Counted from the first letter of the stretch, positions 1-7,130 are shown. The stretch: 9,250 nucleotides of DNA from Prevotella sp. CAG:1185 (GCA_000436695.1 HF992573.1:1-9250); one strand, 5' to 3'. A program made the numbers and translations. Notes: generated by a model not told the origin, from the letters alone.

Positions 1-6
1 TGTTCA

Positions 7-14
7 TATATTTG
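7..14 (+). promoter_or_regulatory. Bacteroidota -7 promoter element for the large lipoprotein gene
   Basis: The octamer TATATTTG matches the Bacteroidota sigma-ABfr -7 consensus TAnnTTTG. Transcription would start about 6 nt downstream, near base 20, giving an untranslated leader of about 88 nt before the ATG at 109. The matching -33 TTTG element would lie before the window begins, so only half of the promoter can be seen. The leader is very AT-rich just before the start codon and has no purine-rich Shine-Dalgarno sequence. Confidence 0.5.
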
Positions 15-108
15 CATCGGAATTCTATCTCTTGGTAAGAAAGAGTATGTTGATAAAACCAAATGAAATACTTATATATATAGTTTTTTAATTTAATTAA
101 TTTATCAA

Positions 109-3100
109 ATGAAAAGAAAAATTTTCAGTTCCCTGCTCCTTGTGGCGTTCCTATGCGCTTCAATGGGCATGTTCGTTTCTTGTAAAGACTATGAGGATGA
201 CATCAATGCGAACAAAGATGACATCACTGCTTTACAGAATCAGTTGGCTGACTTGCAGACTACACTGTCAAATGAGTTGAGCAGTGCAAAAAGCGAGTTG
301 AGTACTCAAATCTCTGACGCCAAGGCTCAGCTTCAGGCTGCCATCGATCAGAAGGCTGATCAGGCTACTGTAACTGCACTCGAGGCAAGAGTTGCTACTT
401 TGGAAGGCGACCTCGCTGCTAAGGAGGCTGCTTTGAATACAAAAATTGATGCTGTTAATGAGGCTATCACCGGCCTTGACGGAAGACTTGAAAGCGTTGA
501 AGCTGCTTTAGCTACAATCACAGCCATGACAGGCGACTTTACAGCTCTTCAGCAGACAGTTAACGACCTTAAGTCAAAAGTTGAGGGTCTTGAGAATCTT
601 GACATTGCTGCTATAGCAAGAGAGGCTGTAGAGAAGGATCTTGAAACTCAGAAAGAGGCTCTTGAGGCTTTCAAACAGGAGATTGCTGATGCTGACTATC
701 AGGGCCAGATCGACAAACTGCAGGAAGAAATCGCTGCACTGCCTACAGCTGACCAACTGAAAGAGCTTGCAGACAAGATTGACGCTTACGACATCGACAA
801 CCTTGCACAGAAAATTTCTGACGCAGAGGATGCCATCGCAGCTTTACAGTCTTCACTGTCTGACTATGCTACTGTTACAAGCGTAAACGAACTTGAGCAG
901 GCTCTGCAGAAGCAGATTGATGACCTGAACGAGCTTATCAGCGGTAAAAATGGTCTTAACGACAACATCAACACTCTTACTGTATTTGTTGAGAAACTGC
1001 TTAACAGCATTGCTCTTGTTCCGGAACTCTATGTTGACGGTATCGAGTCTATCGAATTCCGTACATTGTTCTATAGTCCAGTAATGCCTGGTACAAGTGG
1101 CGAAGTTGCTGATTGGTCAAAAGAACCTGTTCGCGTAGATAACGGACAGACAACAGCAACTTACAGACTGAACCCAAGTTCTGTTTCTATCGAAGGAATC
1201 GATTCTGCAAATATCGATTTCGTAGCTGCTACTGCTGAGGTAAGATCAGTATTGGCTAACTCTCCTGTTAAGTTCAATGGTATTAAGAGTTTCCAGAATG
1301 GTCTTATGACTGTTAAACTTAAGAGAACAAGTACTGAAGGATCTCTGAATCTTAGTGGAAACAAGACATACATCGTTGCTTTGAAGGTTCCTCGTTATAA
1401 TAAGGACAAGAGCACAACTGATATCTATTCAGAAAATTCACGTCTTGTTGAAACTCTGTTTACTCCGCGTATAGCTAAACTCGCTTGGGATGTTACAGAT
1501 AAACAGCATCACTATGCAGACAGTGCAACCATCTGGAAAACAAGCGTTGACCTGGATGATGAAGTTAAGAATCCTATCGCAGCTGAGATTTACTATAATG
1601 AGACAAAGGATCTTTCTACTCTCGTAACTGGTTGCTATCTGAATGCTGACGACGATCATACACAGATTACAAAGGATGAATTGAAGGAGTATGGTATTGC
1701 ATTCCGCTTTGCAATTCCTACAAAAACTTACAATACGGATGCTGACAACAATACAGACCAGCAGCAGTTTGCTACTGTAACTCCTGAAGGTGTTATTTCT
1801 TCAAAACTTCCTGATGGTGTGACAAACAATATGGCTTGTGTCGGCAAGGAGCCTATCGTTCGCATAATGCTTTGCGATACTGTAAATCACAGACTTCTTG
1901 ACGAGAAGTATATGAAGATTAAATGGACTCAGAAGATGCTTGAGGATGTAACTCTTGATAGTAAGAGTGACGAGTTTACTCTTGGCTGCAAGGGTATAAC
2001 AGCTGAACTGAAATGGGATTGGCTTATCACTAAGGTTTATGCAAAAGTTCAGGCAGAGGGTCTTGATCAGGCTACATTCGAGAAGATTTATCCATTTGCT
2101 GATATAACATGGACTCCTGCAAATGATGCTGCTGCTGACAAGAACAACGGTATCCTTGTATTCAACAATACAACAAACGAGCAGGGCGATGCTCTTGCTG
2201 CTACATGGCTTCTGACAGATGACATTATTGGTGATATTACTGCTACTGGTAGCAAGACCTTTACTAAGGTTATAACATTCAAGTCTTCTATGCCGGCTCA
2301 GTATCCTGACTTGAAGATGACTTGGAATGTTACAGTTAAGCTGCCTACTCTGCCTACTATCGCTGGTTACTTCGATACATATTGGTTCGAGAAGTACAAC
2401 ACTTATGATGTTCTGCCTGTTCAGTATGGTACAGATGCTGCAGTTGGTTACACAACAGTAAGATATGAGAATAACCTTACAAGCGCATTTGGATATACAG
2501 CAAAATGGAACAATGATAACTTCTTCATCAAGGATATGACTGACTGCGGTACTTGGGATCTCCAGTTCTCTTATGGTGACCAGATGACAGGCTATGCTGT
2601 TAACGTATCAAAGGAAAGCTATCTTGATAATATCGAGTCAGTAAATAACTTCGGTGGATATATTTTGAGAAATACAAATGTTGGTGATAATTCTGCTTAT
2701 CTGAAGTGGGCAAACCGTATAAATTCTTGGGGTACAACATTCGATACAGATGCAACTCCTTATCTGTATGTTCCTGCTAACAAGTCAAGCAACTGGAATT
2801 TGATCAACCCGCTTGCACAGGCTGACGAGAAGGGTATACCAGCAAGAACTCACGACAATAAGGTTAGCATCAGCGTATGGGCTAAGATTAACGGTTACAA
2901 CAAGGTTCTTGTTAAGAAATATAATGTATGCCTCATTGCTCCTATCCGTCTTGATGTTGAATCTAGAGGTGGATTCGAGGAAGGTATCGTAGACGGTTCT
3001 AAGGTTGATGGAAGCAAGTTGGTTTCAATAACAGACTTCCGCGGCTATGCTGTAGCAAAAGACTACATCGGCTCATCAGAGCTTGAGAAGTATGCTCCGA

Positions 3101-3450
3101 AACTTTGGGGTTACTATGATATTCATTCATTGTCATTCGATCTCAGCAAGGCAAGATATACATTGGCTGTTGATGGTGGCAGCGTAGTTGCAAGCAATGA
3201 CCTGTCTTATGAAGATGCTATGACAGCTTCTAAACTGGTTCAGCTTACTAATGGTGCAGTTAATCTGTCACTGAGCAAGGATGCCTATAGCTACGAGATC
3301 ACATTCAAGAACAATGGTGGATCTAACGTTGAGGAAATGTTCTACGTTTACATTCCTGTAACACTTAAGTATGCTTATGGTGAACTGACAGAATACGTTA
3401 AGATACCTGTTTATCCACGTGGTCAGAAACCTGCATCTGCAAGACGTTAA
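109..3450 (+). CDS. Large coiled-coil lipoprotein, probably surface exposed, function unknown
   Basis: This is an 1113-aa secreted lipoprotein. Residues 1-25 form a lipoprotein signal peptide (Lys/Arg start, hydrophobic core, FVSC lipobox) with lipidated Cys25. Cys25 is followed at once by KDYEDD. An acidic run after the Cys resembles the Bacteroidota lipoprotein export signal that sends proteins to the outside of the outer membrane, so a surface position is inferred. Residues about 30-300 are rich in Ala, Leu, Asp, Glu and Lys with heptad spacing and few prolines, as in a long coiled coil or stalk. A motif VPELYVDGIESIEF at about 304 marks the change to roughly 800 residues of Thr/Asn/Tyr/Trp-rich, beta-type sequence, perhaps several Ig-like domains. 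The C-terminus (PVYPRGQKPASARR) carries no recognised sorting domain. The N-terminal part resembles the DUF4988 (PL29 lyase N-terminal) lipoproteins of Bacteroidales, but I see no catalytic signature and make no enzyme call. Frequent gct, gtt, ggt and aac codons suggest strong expression. It has its own promoter and terminator, so it is probably monocistronic. Confidence 0.93.
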   Translation: MKRKIFSSLLLVAFLCASMGMFVSCKDYEDDINANKDDITALQNQLADLQTTLSNELSSAKSELSTQISDAKAQLQAAIDQKADQATVTALEARVATLEGDLAAKEAALNTKIDAVNEAITGLDGRLESVEAALATITAMTGDFTALQQTVNDLKSKVEGLENLDIAAIAREAVEKDLETQKEALEAFKQEIADADYQGQIDKLQEEIAALPTADQLKELADKIDAYDIDNLAQKISDAEDAIAALQSSLSDYATVTSVNELEQALQKQIDDLNELISGKNGLNDNINTLTVFVEKLLNSIALVPELYVDGIESIEFRTLFYSPVMPGTSGEVADWSKEPVRVDNGQTTATYRLNPSSVSIEGIDSANIDFVAATAEVRSVLANSPVKFNGIKSFQNGLMTVKLKRTSTEGSLNLSGNKTYIVALKVPRYNKDKSTTDIYSENSRLVETLFTPRIAKLAWDVTDKQHHYADSATIWKTSVDLDDEVKNPIAAEIYYNETKDLSTLVTGCYLNADDDHTQITKDELKEYGIAFRFAIPTKTYNTDADNNTDQQQFATVTPEGVISSKLPDGVTNNMACVGKEPIVRIMLCDTVNHRLLDEKYMKIKWTQKMLEDVTLDSKSDEFTLGCKGITAELKWDWLITKVYAKVQAEGLDQATFEKIYPFADITWTPANDAAADKNNGILVFNNTTNEQGDALAATWLLTDDIIGDITATGSKTFTKVITFKSSMPAQYPDLKMTWNVTVKLPTLPTIAGYFDTYWFEKYNTYDVLPVQYGTDAAVGYTTVRYENNLTSAFGYTAKWNNDNFFIKDMTDCGTWDLQFSYGDQMTGYAVNVSKESYLDNIESVNNFGGYILRNTNVGDNSAYLKWANRINSWGTTFDTDATPYLYVPANKSSNWNLINPLAQADEKGIPARTHDNKVSISVWAKINGYNKVLVKKYNVCLIAPIRLDVESRGGFEEGIVDGSKVDGSKLVSITDFRGYAVAKDYIGSSELEKYAPKLWGYYDIHSLSFDLSKARYTLAVDGGSVVASNDLSYEDAMTASKLVQLTNGAVNLSLSKDAYSYEITFKNNGGSNVEEMFYVYIPVTLKYAYGELTEYVKIPVYPRGQKPASARR

Positions 3451-3463
3451 TGAATGAATTGAT

Positions 3464-3479
3464 AATGCCTTAAGGCATT
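3464..3479. repeat. 16-bp perfect palindrome after the lipoprotein gene
   Basis: AATGCCTTAAGGCATT reads the same on both strands and starts 13 nt after the stop codon of the large lipoprotein. As RNA it can form a 6-bp stem with a TTAA loop, followed by TTTG. It may be a weak terminator or 3'-end stabiliser ahead of the stronger terminator at 3509, or a binding site for a dimeric regulator. The sequence alone does not decide. Confidence 0.5.
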
Positions 3480-3508
3480 TGATAACAGACAATAATAACT
3501 TCAATTGG

Positions 3509-3542
3509 GAGCGCCCCTTGTGATATTGAGGGGCGCTCTTTT
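3509..3542 (+). terminator. Strong intrinsic terminator
   Basis: The arms GAGCGCCCCT (3509-3518) and AGGGGCGCTC (3529-3538) pair perfectly over 10 bp around a 10-nt loop and are followed by TTTT. This is a GC-rich hairpin in AT-rich surroundings and should end the transcript of the large lipoprotein. It lies only about 20 nt before the ATG of the next gene. An in-frame TTG at 3505, inside the hairpin region, would extend that gene upstream, but the hairpin argues against using it as a start. Confidence 0.88.
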
Positions 3543-3561
3543 AAAAACAAATAAAGTTTCT

Positions 3562-4065
3562 ATGATTAAATCAGCTAAATATGTCGTAATTGCAATGGCT
3601 CTGCTTATTGTGGCTTCATGTAGCGAAAAAAAGAAGAAAGAAACTATTCTTCCGACAGATCCACGTATGGATCAGACAATGTCGCGTACAAGCAAGGATA
3701 CGACGATGCTGCTCGACATGACAAAGAAGTTCCTGGAAACTTTGAAAAATAACGACATCGACGGTGCAATCAGCCAATTGTATGAGGTTAAAGACAATAA
3801 GGTTCTGCCTCTATCAGCTGAGCGCGAGAAAGAAATACGTAAGACACTGACTACATTCCCGGTATTGTCATATAAGATAGACGAGCTTCTTCTATATAGC
3901 GACAGCGACACCGAAGTGCGTTACACAATCGAGTTTTTTGAGAAACCTAAGGGCGATACACGTCCTAATACGATAAGATGTTCGGTTAATCCGACTCGTA
4001 TAGGTGGTAAATGGTATCTGACAGTCTCTAAAGTTGCTCAAGAAAATAATTATAAGAATGACTGA
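3562..4065 (+). CDS. Small periplasm-facing lipoprotein, NTF2/DUF4878-like
   Basis: The product is 167 aa from the ATG at 3562. That start is chosen over an in-frame TTG at 3505 because it gives a clean lipoprotein signal peptide (MIKSAKYVVIAMALLIVASC, lipobox VASC, Cys20) and lies after the terminator hairpin. The residues after the Cys are SEKKKKE, basic rather than acidic, so it lacks an obvious surface-export signal and probably faces the periplasm. Residues about 45-75 (KKFLETLKNNDIDGAISQLY) form a helix typical of NTF2-like or DUF4878-like folds. The C-terminal half shows alternating beta strands ending in a GGKWYLTVSK strand, as is common in that superfamily. No catalytic residues stand out, so a ligand- or protein-binding role is more likely than an enzyme. 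It lies 22 nt before an OmpA-family gene and is probably co-transcribed with it, which suggests a shared envelope role. The family assignment is from overall pattern only. Confidence 0.88.
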   Translation: MIKSAKYVVIAMALLIVASCSEKKKKETILPTDPRMDQTMSRTSKDTTMLLDMTKKFLETLKNNDIDGAISQLYEVKDNKVLPLSAEREKEIRKTLTTFPVLSYKIDELLLYSDSDTEVRYTIEFFEKPKGDTRPNTIRCSVNPTRIGGKWYLTVSKVAQENNYKND

Positions 4066-4087
4066 AAATAAATAAACACCATTAGCT

Positions 4088-5197
4088 ATGCGTTATTTAA
4101 GTTTTTTATTGGCCGCAGGTTTCCTCTTGTTGGGAAATCACGTGTCAGCTCAGGAAAGCGAGCCTGAGTACGAATTTAACAAGCATTGGTTTGTAAGCGT
4201 TCACGGCGGAGCGCAGTACACATTGGGCGAGGCGCCATTCGGCGACCTTATATCTCCCAACGTTCAGGTAGCAGCCGGATATCAGTTCACGCCCTGGTTT
4301 GCCACACGTCTTTCAGTGGGCGCATGGCAGAGCAAAGGCGGCTGGAACGGCTACATGCTCAACGGTAAGGCCGTAAACACTACATATAAATATAATTATG
4401 TAGCTCCGGGCATTGACTTCATGTTCAATCTGTCTAATGCCATTTGCGGTTATAACCCAATGCGTCTGTTCAGCGTTACGGCTTTCATCGGCGGCGGTGC
4501 CAACATAGGTTTCGGTAACGACGAGGCCAACGAACTGGCTAACGCAGGCTATGACATGCGCTATATCTGGAGCGGCACGAAGGTGCGCCCTGTTGGCCGC
4601 GGCGGTTTGTCGTTCGACTTCCGTGTGAGCGACCGCGTTAGCCTCGGAATCGAGGGCAACGCCAACGTGATGTCCGACAAGTATAACTCTAAGAAGGCAG
4701 GCAATGCCGACTGGTATTTCAACGCTCTTGCAAGCGTAACCATCCGTCTGGGCAAGACCTACAAGAAGAAAGAGGCTCCTGTTGTAGCCCCGGTTGAGCA
4801 GGTTGTTGCCGAGCCGGTTGTAGAGGAAAGACAGCCCGTAGCCGAGCCTGTAGAGGAGAAAGTTGAGGAGAAGGGCATGAAGCGTGACGTATTCTTCACG
4901 ATTAACTCAAGCGTAATCCGCGATTCAGAGCGCGCAAAGGTTGAGGAACTTTCTAAATATTTAAACAATCATAAAGATGCAATTGTCGAAATAACAGGCT
5001 ATGCCGACGCCGGCACAGGTACAGCGGCCGTAAACCGCCGCCTGTCTTCAGAGCGTGCAGAGGCTGTTAAGAAGATGCTGATAGAAAAATGCGGTGTGTC
5101 AGCCTCGCAGATAAAGACCTCTTACAAGGGATCAGAGGTTCAGCCGTTTGCTGAGAATGACATGAACCGTGTATCAATATGTATTATATCCAATTAG
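4088..5197 (+). CDS. OmpA-family outer membrane protein
   Basis: This 369-aa protein should anchor the outer membrane to peptidoglycan. Residues 1-21 are a Sec signal peptide with a signal peptidase I site after VSA, leaving Gln22 as the mature N-terminus. Residues about 30-225 have alternating aromatic and small residues typical of an 8-stranded beta barrel (for example WFVSVHGGAQY, VQVAAGYQF, LSLGIEGNANV-like strands) and end at ASVTIRLGK. A Pro/Val/Glu linker with repeated PVV/EPV units spans about 228-263. Residues about 266-369 are an OmpA C-terminal domain: FFTINSSVI, then EITGYADAG with Asp307, then NRRLSSERAEAV with Arg323, ending NRVSI. Asp307 and Arg323 match the pair that binds diaminopimelate in this family. 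The usual HTD motif reads YAD here. The start ATG gives the signal peptide directly. The gene is probably the second of an operon with the lipoprotein 22 nt upstream and is closed by a terminator 12 nt after its stop. Confidence 0.95.
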   Translation: MRYLSFLLAAGFLLLGNHVSAQESEPEYEFNKHWFVSVHGGAQYTLGEAPFGDLISPNVQVAAGYQFTPWFATRLSVGAWQSKGGWNGYMLNGKAVNTTYKYNYVAPGIDFMFNLSNAICGYNPMRLFSVTAFIGGGANIGFGNDEANELANAGYDMRYIWSGTKVRPVGRGGLSFDFRVSDRVSLGIEGNANVMSDKYNSKKAGNADWYFNALASVTIRLGKTYKKKEAPVVAPVEQVVAEPVVEERQPVAEPVEEKVEEKGMKRDVFFTINSSVIRDSERAKVEELSKYLNNHKDAIVEITGYADAGTGTAAVNRRLSSERAEAVKKMLIEKCGVSASQIKTSYKGSEVQPFAENDMNRVSICIISN

Positions 5198-5209
5198 TCG
5201 ATTGCAGAA

Positions 5210-5261
5210 GGGTGGAGACATTTGGGCTTGTGAAAGTCGTAGTCTCCTCCCGTTTTTTTTT
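5210..5261 (+). terminator. Intrinsic terminator of the lipoprotein-ompA operon
   Basis: GGGTGGAGAC (5210-5219) pairs with GTCTCCTCCC (5242-5251), giving 9 pairs with one T-T mismatch, around a 22-nt loop. Base G5252 and then nine T residues (5253-5261) follow. The hairpin begins 12 nt after the stop codon of the OmpA gene. Confidence 0.88.
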
Positions 5262-5648
5262 AGATCATTTACACTGTTGAAAATCAAGACACGAGCTAAA
5301 CTGGACTTTTTGTTTTTTTATTATAATCTTATTTCTTTTTACTTATACCTCTTATTATTTTGTTTTCCTGTAACTTATTGTTTTATATACGTTGACTGAT
5401 TTTATGTCATAATGCGTGATTGACCTTGGCTTAAGGCAGATTTTCATTGTGATTTTTCTGCTGATTTCGTAGCAGTACCATTTATTTTTCACTATGCCGC
5501 CGCGCCGTATGCTGAAACCGTCATTTAAAGAAATATGTGCTTTTGTGTTGTCTTGCATCGCTCTTGGGTATCAAATCGGCAGGCTGTATATATAAAATGT
5601 GTATAATCTTTAGACTTTATGTCTTTAGGTACGTGCCTGCGGTATAAT
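5262..5648. other. Gene-free, AT-rich stretch between converging terminators
   Basis: I find no convincing gene in these 387 bases. Short open frames occur on both strands (plus 5169-5399, minus 5355-5558), but they have no recognisable domain, signal peptide, promoter or codon pattern like their neighbours. Several inverted repeats are present: CCTT/AAGG at 5424-5436, GCAGA/TCTGC at 5436-5461 overlapping CTGCT/AGCAG at 5458-5475, and GCAGGC/GCCTGC at 5579-5640 enclosing AGAC/GTCT at 5612-5624. No TAnnTTTG promoter was found on either strand, so an RNA gene is possible but unsupported. Confidence 0.6.
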
Positions 5649-5681
5649 AAAAAAAGCCTGCATCCGTATGGACACAGGCTT
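5649..5681 (-). terminator. Intrinsic terminator of the HU gene
   Basis: Read on the minus strand, AAGCCTG (5681-5675) pairs with CAGGCTT (5660-5654), and the T-run continues to 5649. The 14-nt loop can add a short inner pairing TCC/GGA. It lies about 22 nt after the HU stop codon. On the plus strand the right arm is followed by GATATTTTT, so weak termination in the other direction is also possible. Confidence 0.85.
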
Positions 5682-5702
5682 GATATTTTTGAGGCTTTTA
5701 TT

Positions 5703-5975
5703 TTAGTTCAAAGCATCTGTGAGCTCTGCACCAGCCTTAAATTTTGCAGCCTTTTTAGCAGCAATCTGTATCTTCTCCTTTGTAGAAGGATTGATACCTT
5801 CGCGAGCCGGGCGTTCGTTAACGCTGAATGTGCCAAAGCCGACAAGTGCTACTTTGTCTCCTGCAACGAGTGCATCCTTTATGGCTGCAACGGTTGCGTC
5901 GAGTGCTTTCTTAGAATCAGCCTTTGACAAACCTGAGCCAGCAGCTATTTTTTCAATTAGTTCTGTTTTGTTCAT
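5703..5975 (-). CDS. hup: HU-family DNA-binding protein
   Basis: This 90-aa protein is the standard length for HU, the dimeric histone-like protein that bends DNA and compacts the nucleoid. It begins MNKTELIEKIAAGSGLSKAD, the HU N-terminal helix pair. VALVGFGTFSVNERPAR at about 42-58 is the HU signature with the GFGTF core. The DNA-embracing arm contains Asn62-Pro63 in EGINPSTKEKIQI; the Pro is the residue that intercalates between base pairs, at its usual position. The chain ends KAAKFKAGAELTDALN, the usual HU C-terminal helix. The arm is slightly unlike the classic GRNPQTG form, having Ile before Asn, but keeps the key Pro. The gene is monocistronic on the minus strand, with its own promoter about 50 nt upstream and its own terminator. 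HU versus IHF subunit cannot be fully settled, but the arm and length favour HU. Confidence 0.96.
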   Translation of the reverse strand: MNKTELIEKIAAGSGLSKADSKKALDATVAAIKDALVAGDKVALVGFGTFSVNERPAREGINPSTKEKIQIAAKKAAKFKAGAELTDALN

Positions 5976-6033
5976 AATAAAAAATGTTATTTAAAATATT
6001 AGAGTATAATTTTATTCTGACTTATTTTTATCG

Positions 6034-6064
6034 CAAATATAACCTAATCATTTTATTTGTCAAA
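6034..6064 (-). promoter_or_regulatory. Bacteroidota promoter of the HU gene (-33 and -7 elements)
   Basis: On the minus strand TTTG (6064-6061) is followed after 19 nt by TATATTTG (6041-6034). Both match the Bacteroidota consensus TTTG / TAnnTTTG with the expected spacing. The start of transcription is expected near 6027, leaving a leader of about 50 nt. A second TTTG lies just upstream (CAAACAAA on the plus strand), so the exact -33 element is uncertain. Confidence 0.72.
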
Positions 6065-6146
6065 CAAAAAATAAAAAAAAGTGAAGAATTTAATGAAAAA
6101 AAGTTGCTATAAGCCCTGCTTTATGCTGTATAACAGATATTTTTAG

Positions 6147-6154
6147 TACTTTTG
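6147..6154 (+). promoter_or_regulatory. Bacteroidota -7 promoter element for the rhomboid operon
   Basis: TACTTTTG matches TAnnTTTG and sits 35 nt before the ATG at 6190. Transcription would start near 6160 with a leader of about 30 nt. No perfect TTTG -33 element is present; TTTA at 6120-6123 is the nearest candidate. The element faces away from the HU promoter, so the 214-nt gap holds two divergent promoters. Confidence 0.58.
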
Positions 6155-6189
6155 CCATTGTTTATTGTTTTAGATAAATCATTTTGAAT

Positions 6190-7113
6190 ATGTTCAGAAT
6201 ACCTGTAATAACAAAGAATTTGCTGATAATCAACGTGCTGATGTTCGCTGCCACATGGGTTTTCGGACGTCAGGGCCTGGATCTTAACAATATTTTCGGC
6301 CTTCATTTTTTCCTGGCACGTGATTTCCAGATATACCAGCTGTTTACCTACATGTTCATGCATGCCGGCTTAACCCACCTGTTCTTCAATATGTTTGCCT
6401 TGTGGATGTTCGGTTGCGTAGTTGAGAATGTATGGGGACCAAAGAAATTCTTGTTCTACTATCTTACCTGTGGAGTAGGTGCCGGTCTGATACAGCTGCT
6501 GACACAGTTCGGAGAGTTTTACATGCTCGCGAGCGACCAGATTCCGGGCTTTGGCTTTGGTGATGTCATGACGGTTGCCCACAACAGTGCCGCCATACTT
6601 AATCTTTGGACCACGGTTGGCGCCTCGGGAGCCATTTATGGCGTGCTGCTTGCTTTCGGAATGTTGTTTCCGGAGGAGCGGCTGTTCATATTCCCGTTGC
6701 CTGTTCCGATAAAAGCCAAATGGTTTGTGTGCATATACATCGTGGTTGAGCTGCTTTCTGCCCTCGGTACTTCTAACAGCAGCGTAGCCCACTTTGCCCA
6801 CCTCGGCGGTATGCTCTTCGGCTGGCTGCTGATAAGATACTGGCGCAACAACCCCGGTGGAGGCAACTTCGGACGGTCTAGGGGACAACAGTTCTTTGAC
6901 AACCTGAAGAGCAACTGGGAGCGACGCTCGCACCGCAAGTCGGACGACGCAAGCCGTTATGACCGTACAAGGAACGAATCAGACTGGGACTACAATGCCC
7001 GCAAAAAGGCTGAGCAGGACGAGATAGACCGCATACTCGACAAAGTGAGACGCAGCGGATACGACAGCTTGAGCGAAGAAGAAAAGCGAAAACTCTTTGA
7101 CGGGGGTAAATAG
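6190..7113 (+). CDS. Rhomboid family intramembrane serine protease
   Basis: This 307-aa multi-pass inner-membrane protease cleaves membrane-anchored substrates within the bilayer; its substrate is unknown. The ATG at 6190 is preferred over an in-frame TTG at 6184 because it is a standard start, only two codons away, and fits the promoter. Rhomboid marks appear in order: a first membrane helix at about 8-25, HLFFN (His63, Asn67) matching the HxxxN oxyanion motif, FGCVVENVWG, GASGAIYG with the catalytic Ser146, and AHFAHLGG with the probable catalytic His204, followed by a GxxxG-type helix. Both members of the Ser-His dyad are present, so it should be active. Residues about 220-307 are a charged tail ending in LDKVRRSGYDSLSEEEKRKL. 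This resembles the small C-terminal domain (DUF6576-like) common on Bacteroidota rhomboids and is probably cytoplasmic. It is the first gene of a probable operon, 26 nt before the phosphodiesterase-type gene. Confidence 0.95.
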   Translation: MFRIPVITKNLLIINVLMFAATWVFGRQGLDLNNIFGLHFFLARDFQIYQLFTYMFMHAGLTHLFFNMFALWMFGCVVENVWGPKKFLFYYLTCGVGAGLIQLLTQFGEFYMLASDQIPGFGFGDVMTVAHNSAAILNLWTTVGASGAIYGVLLAFGMLFPEERLFIFPLPVPIKAKWFVCIYIVVELLSALGTSNSSVAHFAHLGGMLFGWLLIRYWRNNPGGGNFGRSRGQQFFDNLKSNWERRSHRKSDDASRYDRTRNESDWDYNARKKAEQDEIDRILDKVRRSGYDSLSEEEKRKLFDGGK

Positions 7114-7130
7114 CACGAAATAACTGTGCT
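7112..7130 (+). other. Small hairpin between the rhomboid gene and the next gene
   Basis: AGCAC (7112-7116) and GTGCT (7126-7130) can pair over 5 bp around a 9-nt loop. The hairpin overlaps the rhomboid stop codon and ends 9 nt before the next ATG. No T-run follows, so it is not a terminator. It could affect translation of the second gene or processing of the transcript, but such a short repeat may also be chance. Confidence 0.3.

Noticed and set aside
109..1020. Repetitive coiled-coil DNA as a possible tandem repeat or phage tail fibre
   Set aside because: The periodicity is in protein heptads, not in exact DNA repeats, and the lipoprotein signal and lack of phage neighbours argue against a tail fibre.
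3505..3561. Upstream TTG-initiated extension of the small lipoprotein (19 extra residues)
   Set aside because: The start would lie at the edge of a strong terminator hairpin, and the extension would put non-signal sequence before a clean lipoprotein signal peptide that begins at the ATG at 3562.
5169..5399. 76-aa open frame on the plus strand overlapping the end of the OmpA gene
   Set aside because: It reads through the terminator hairpin and its T-run and is rich in Phe, Leu and Tyr from AT-rich DNA.
5355..5558. 67-aa open frame on the minus strand in the gap between the OmpA and HU genes
   Set aside because: It has no recognisable domain, signal peptide, promoter or codon bias, and lies in AT-rich sequence where such frames arise by chance.
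5619..5994. Open frames of 91 and 102 aa on the plus strand opposite HU
   Set aside because: They are antisense shadows of the HU gene, which has a clear family match and its own promoter and terminator.
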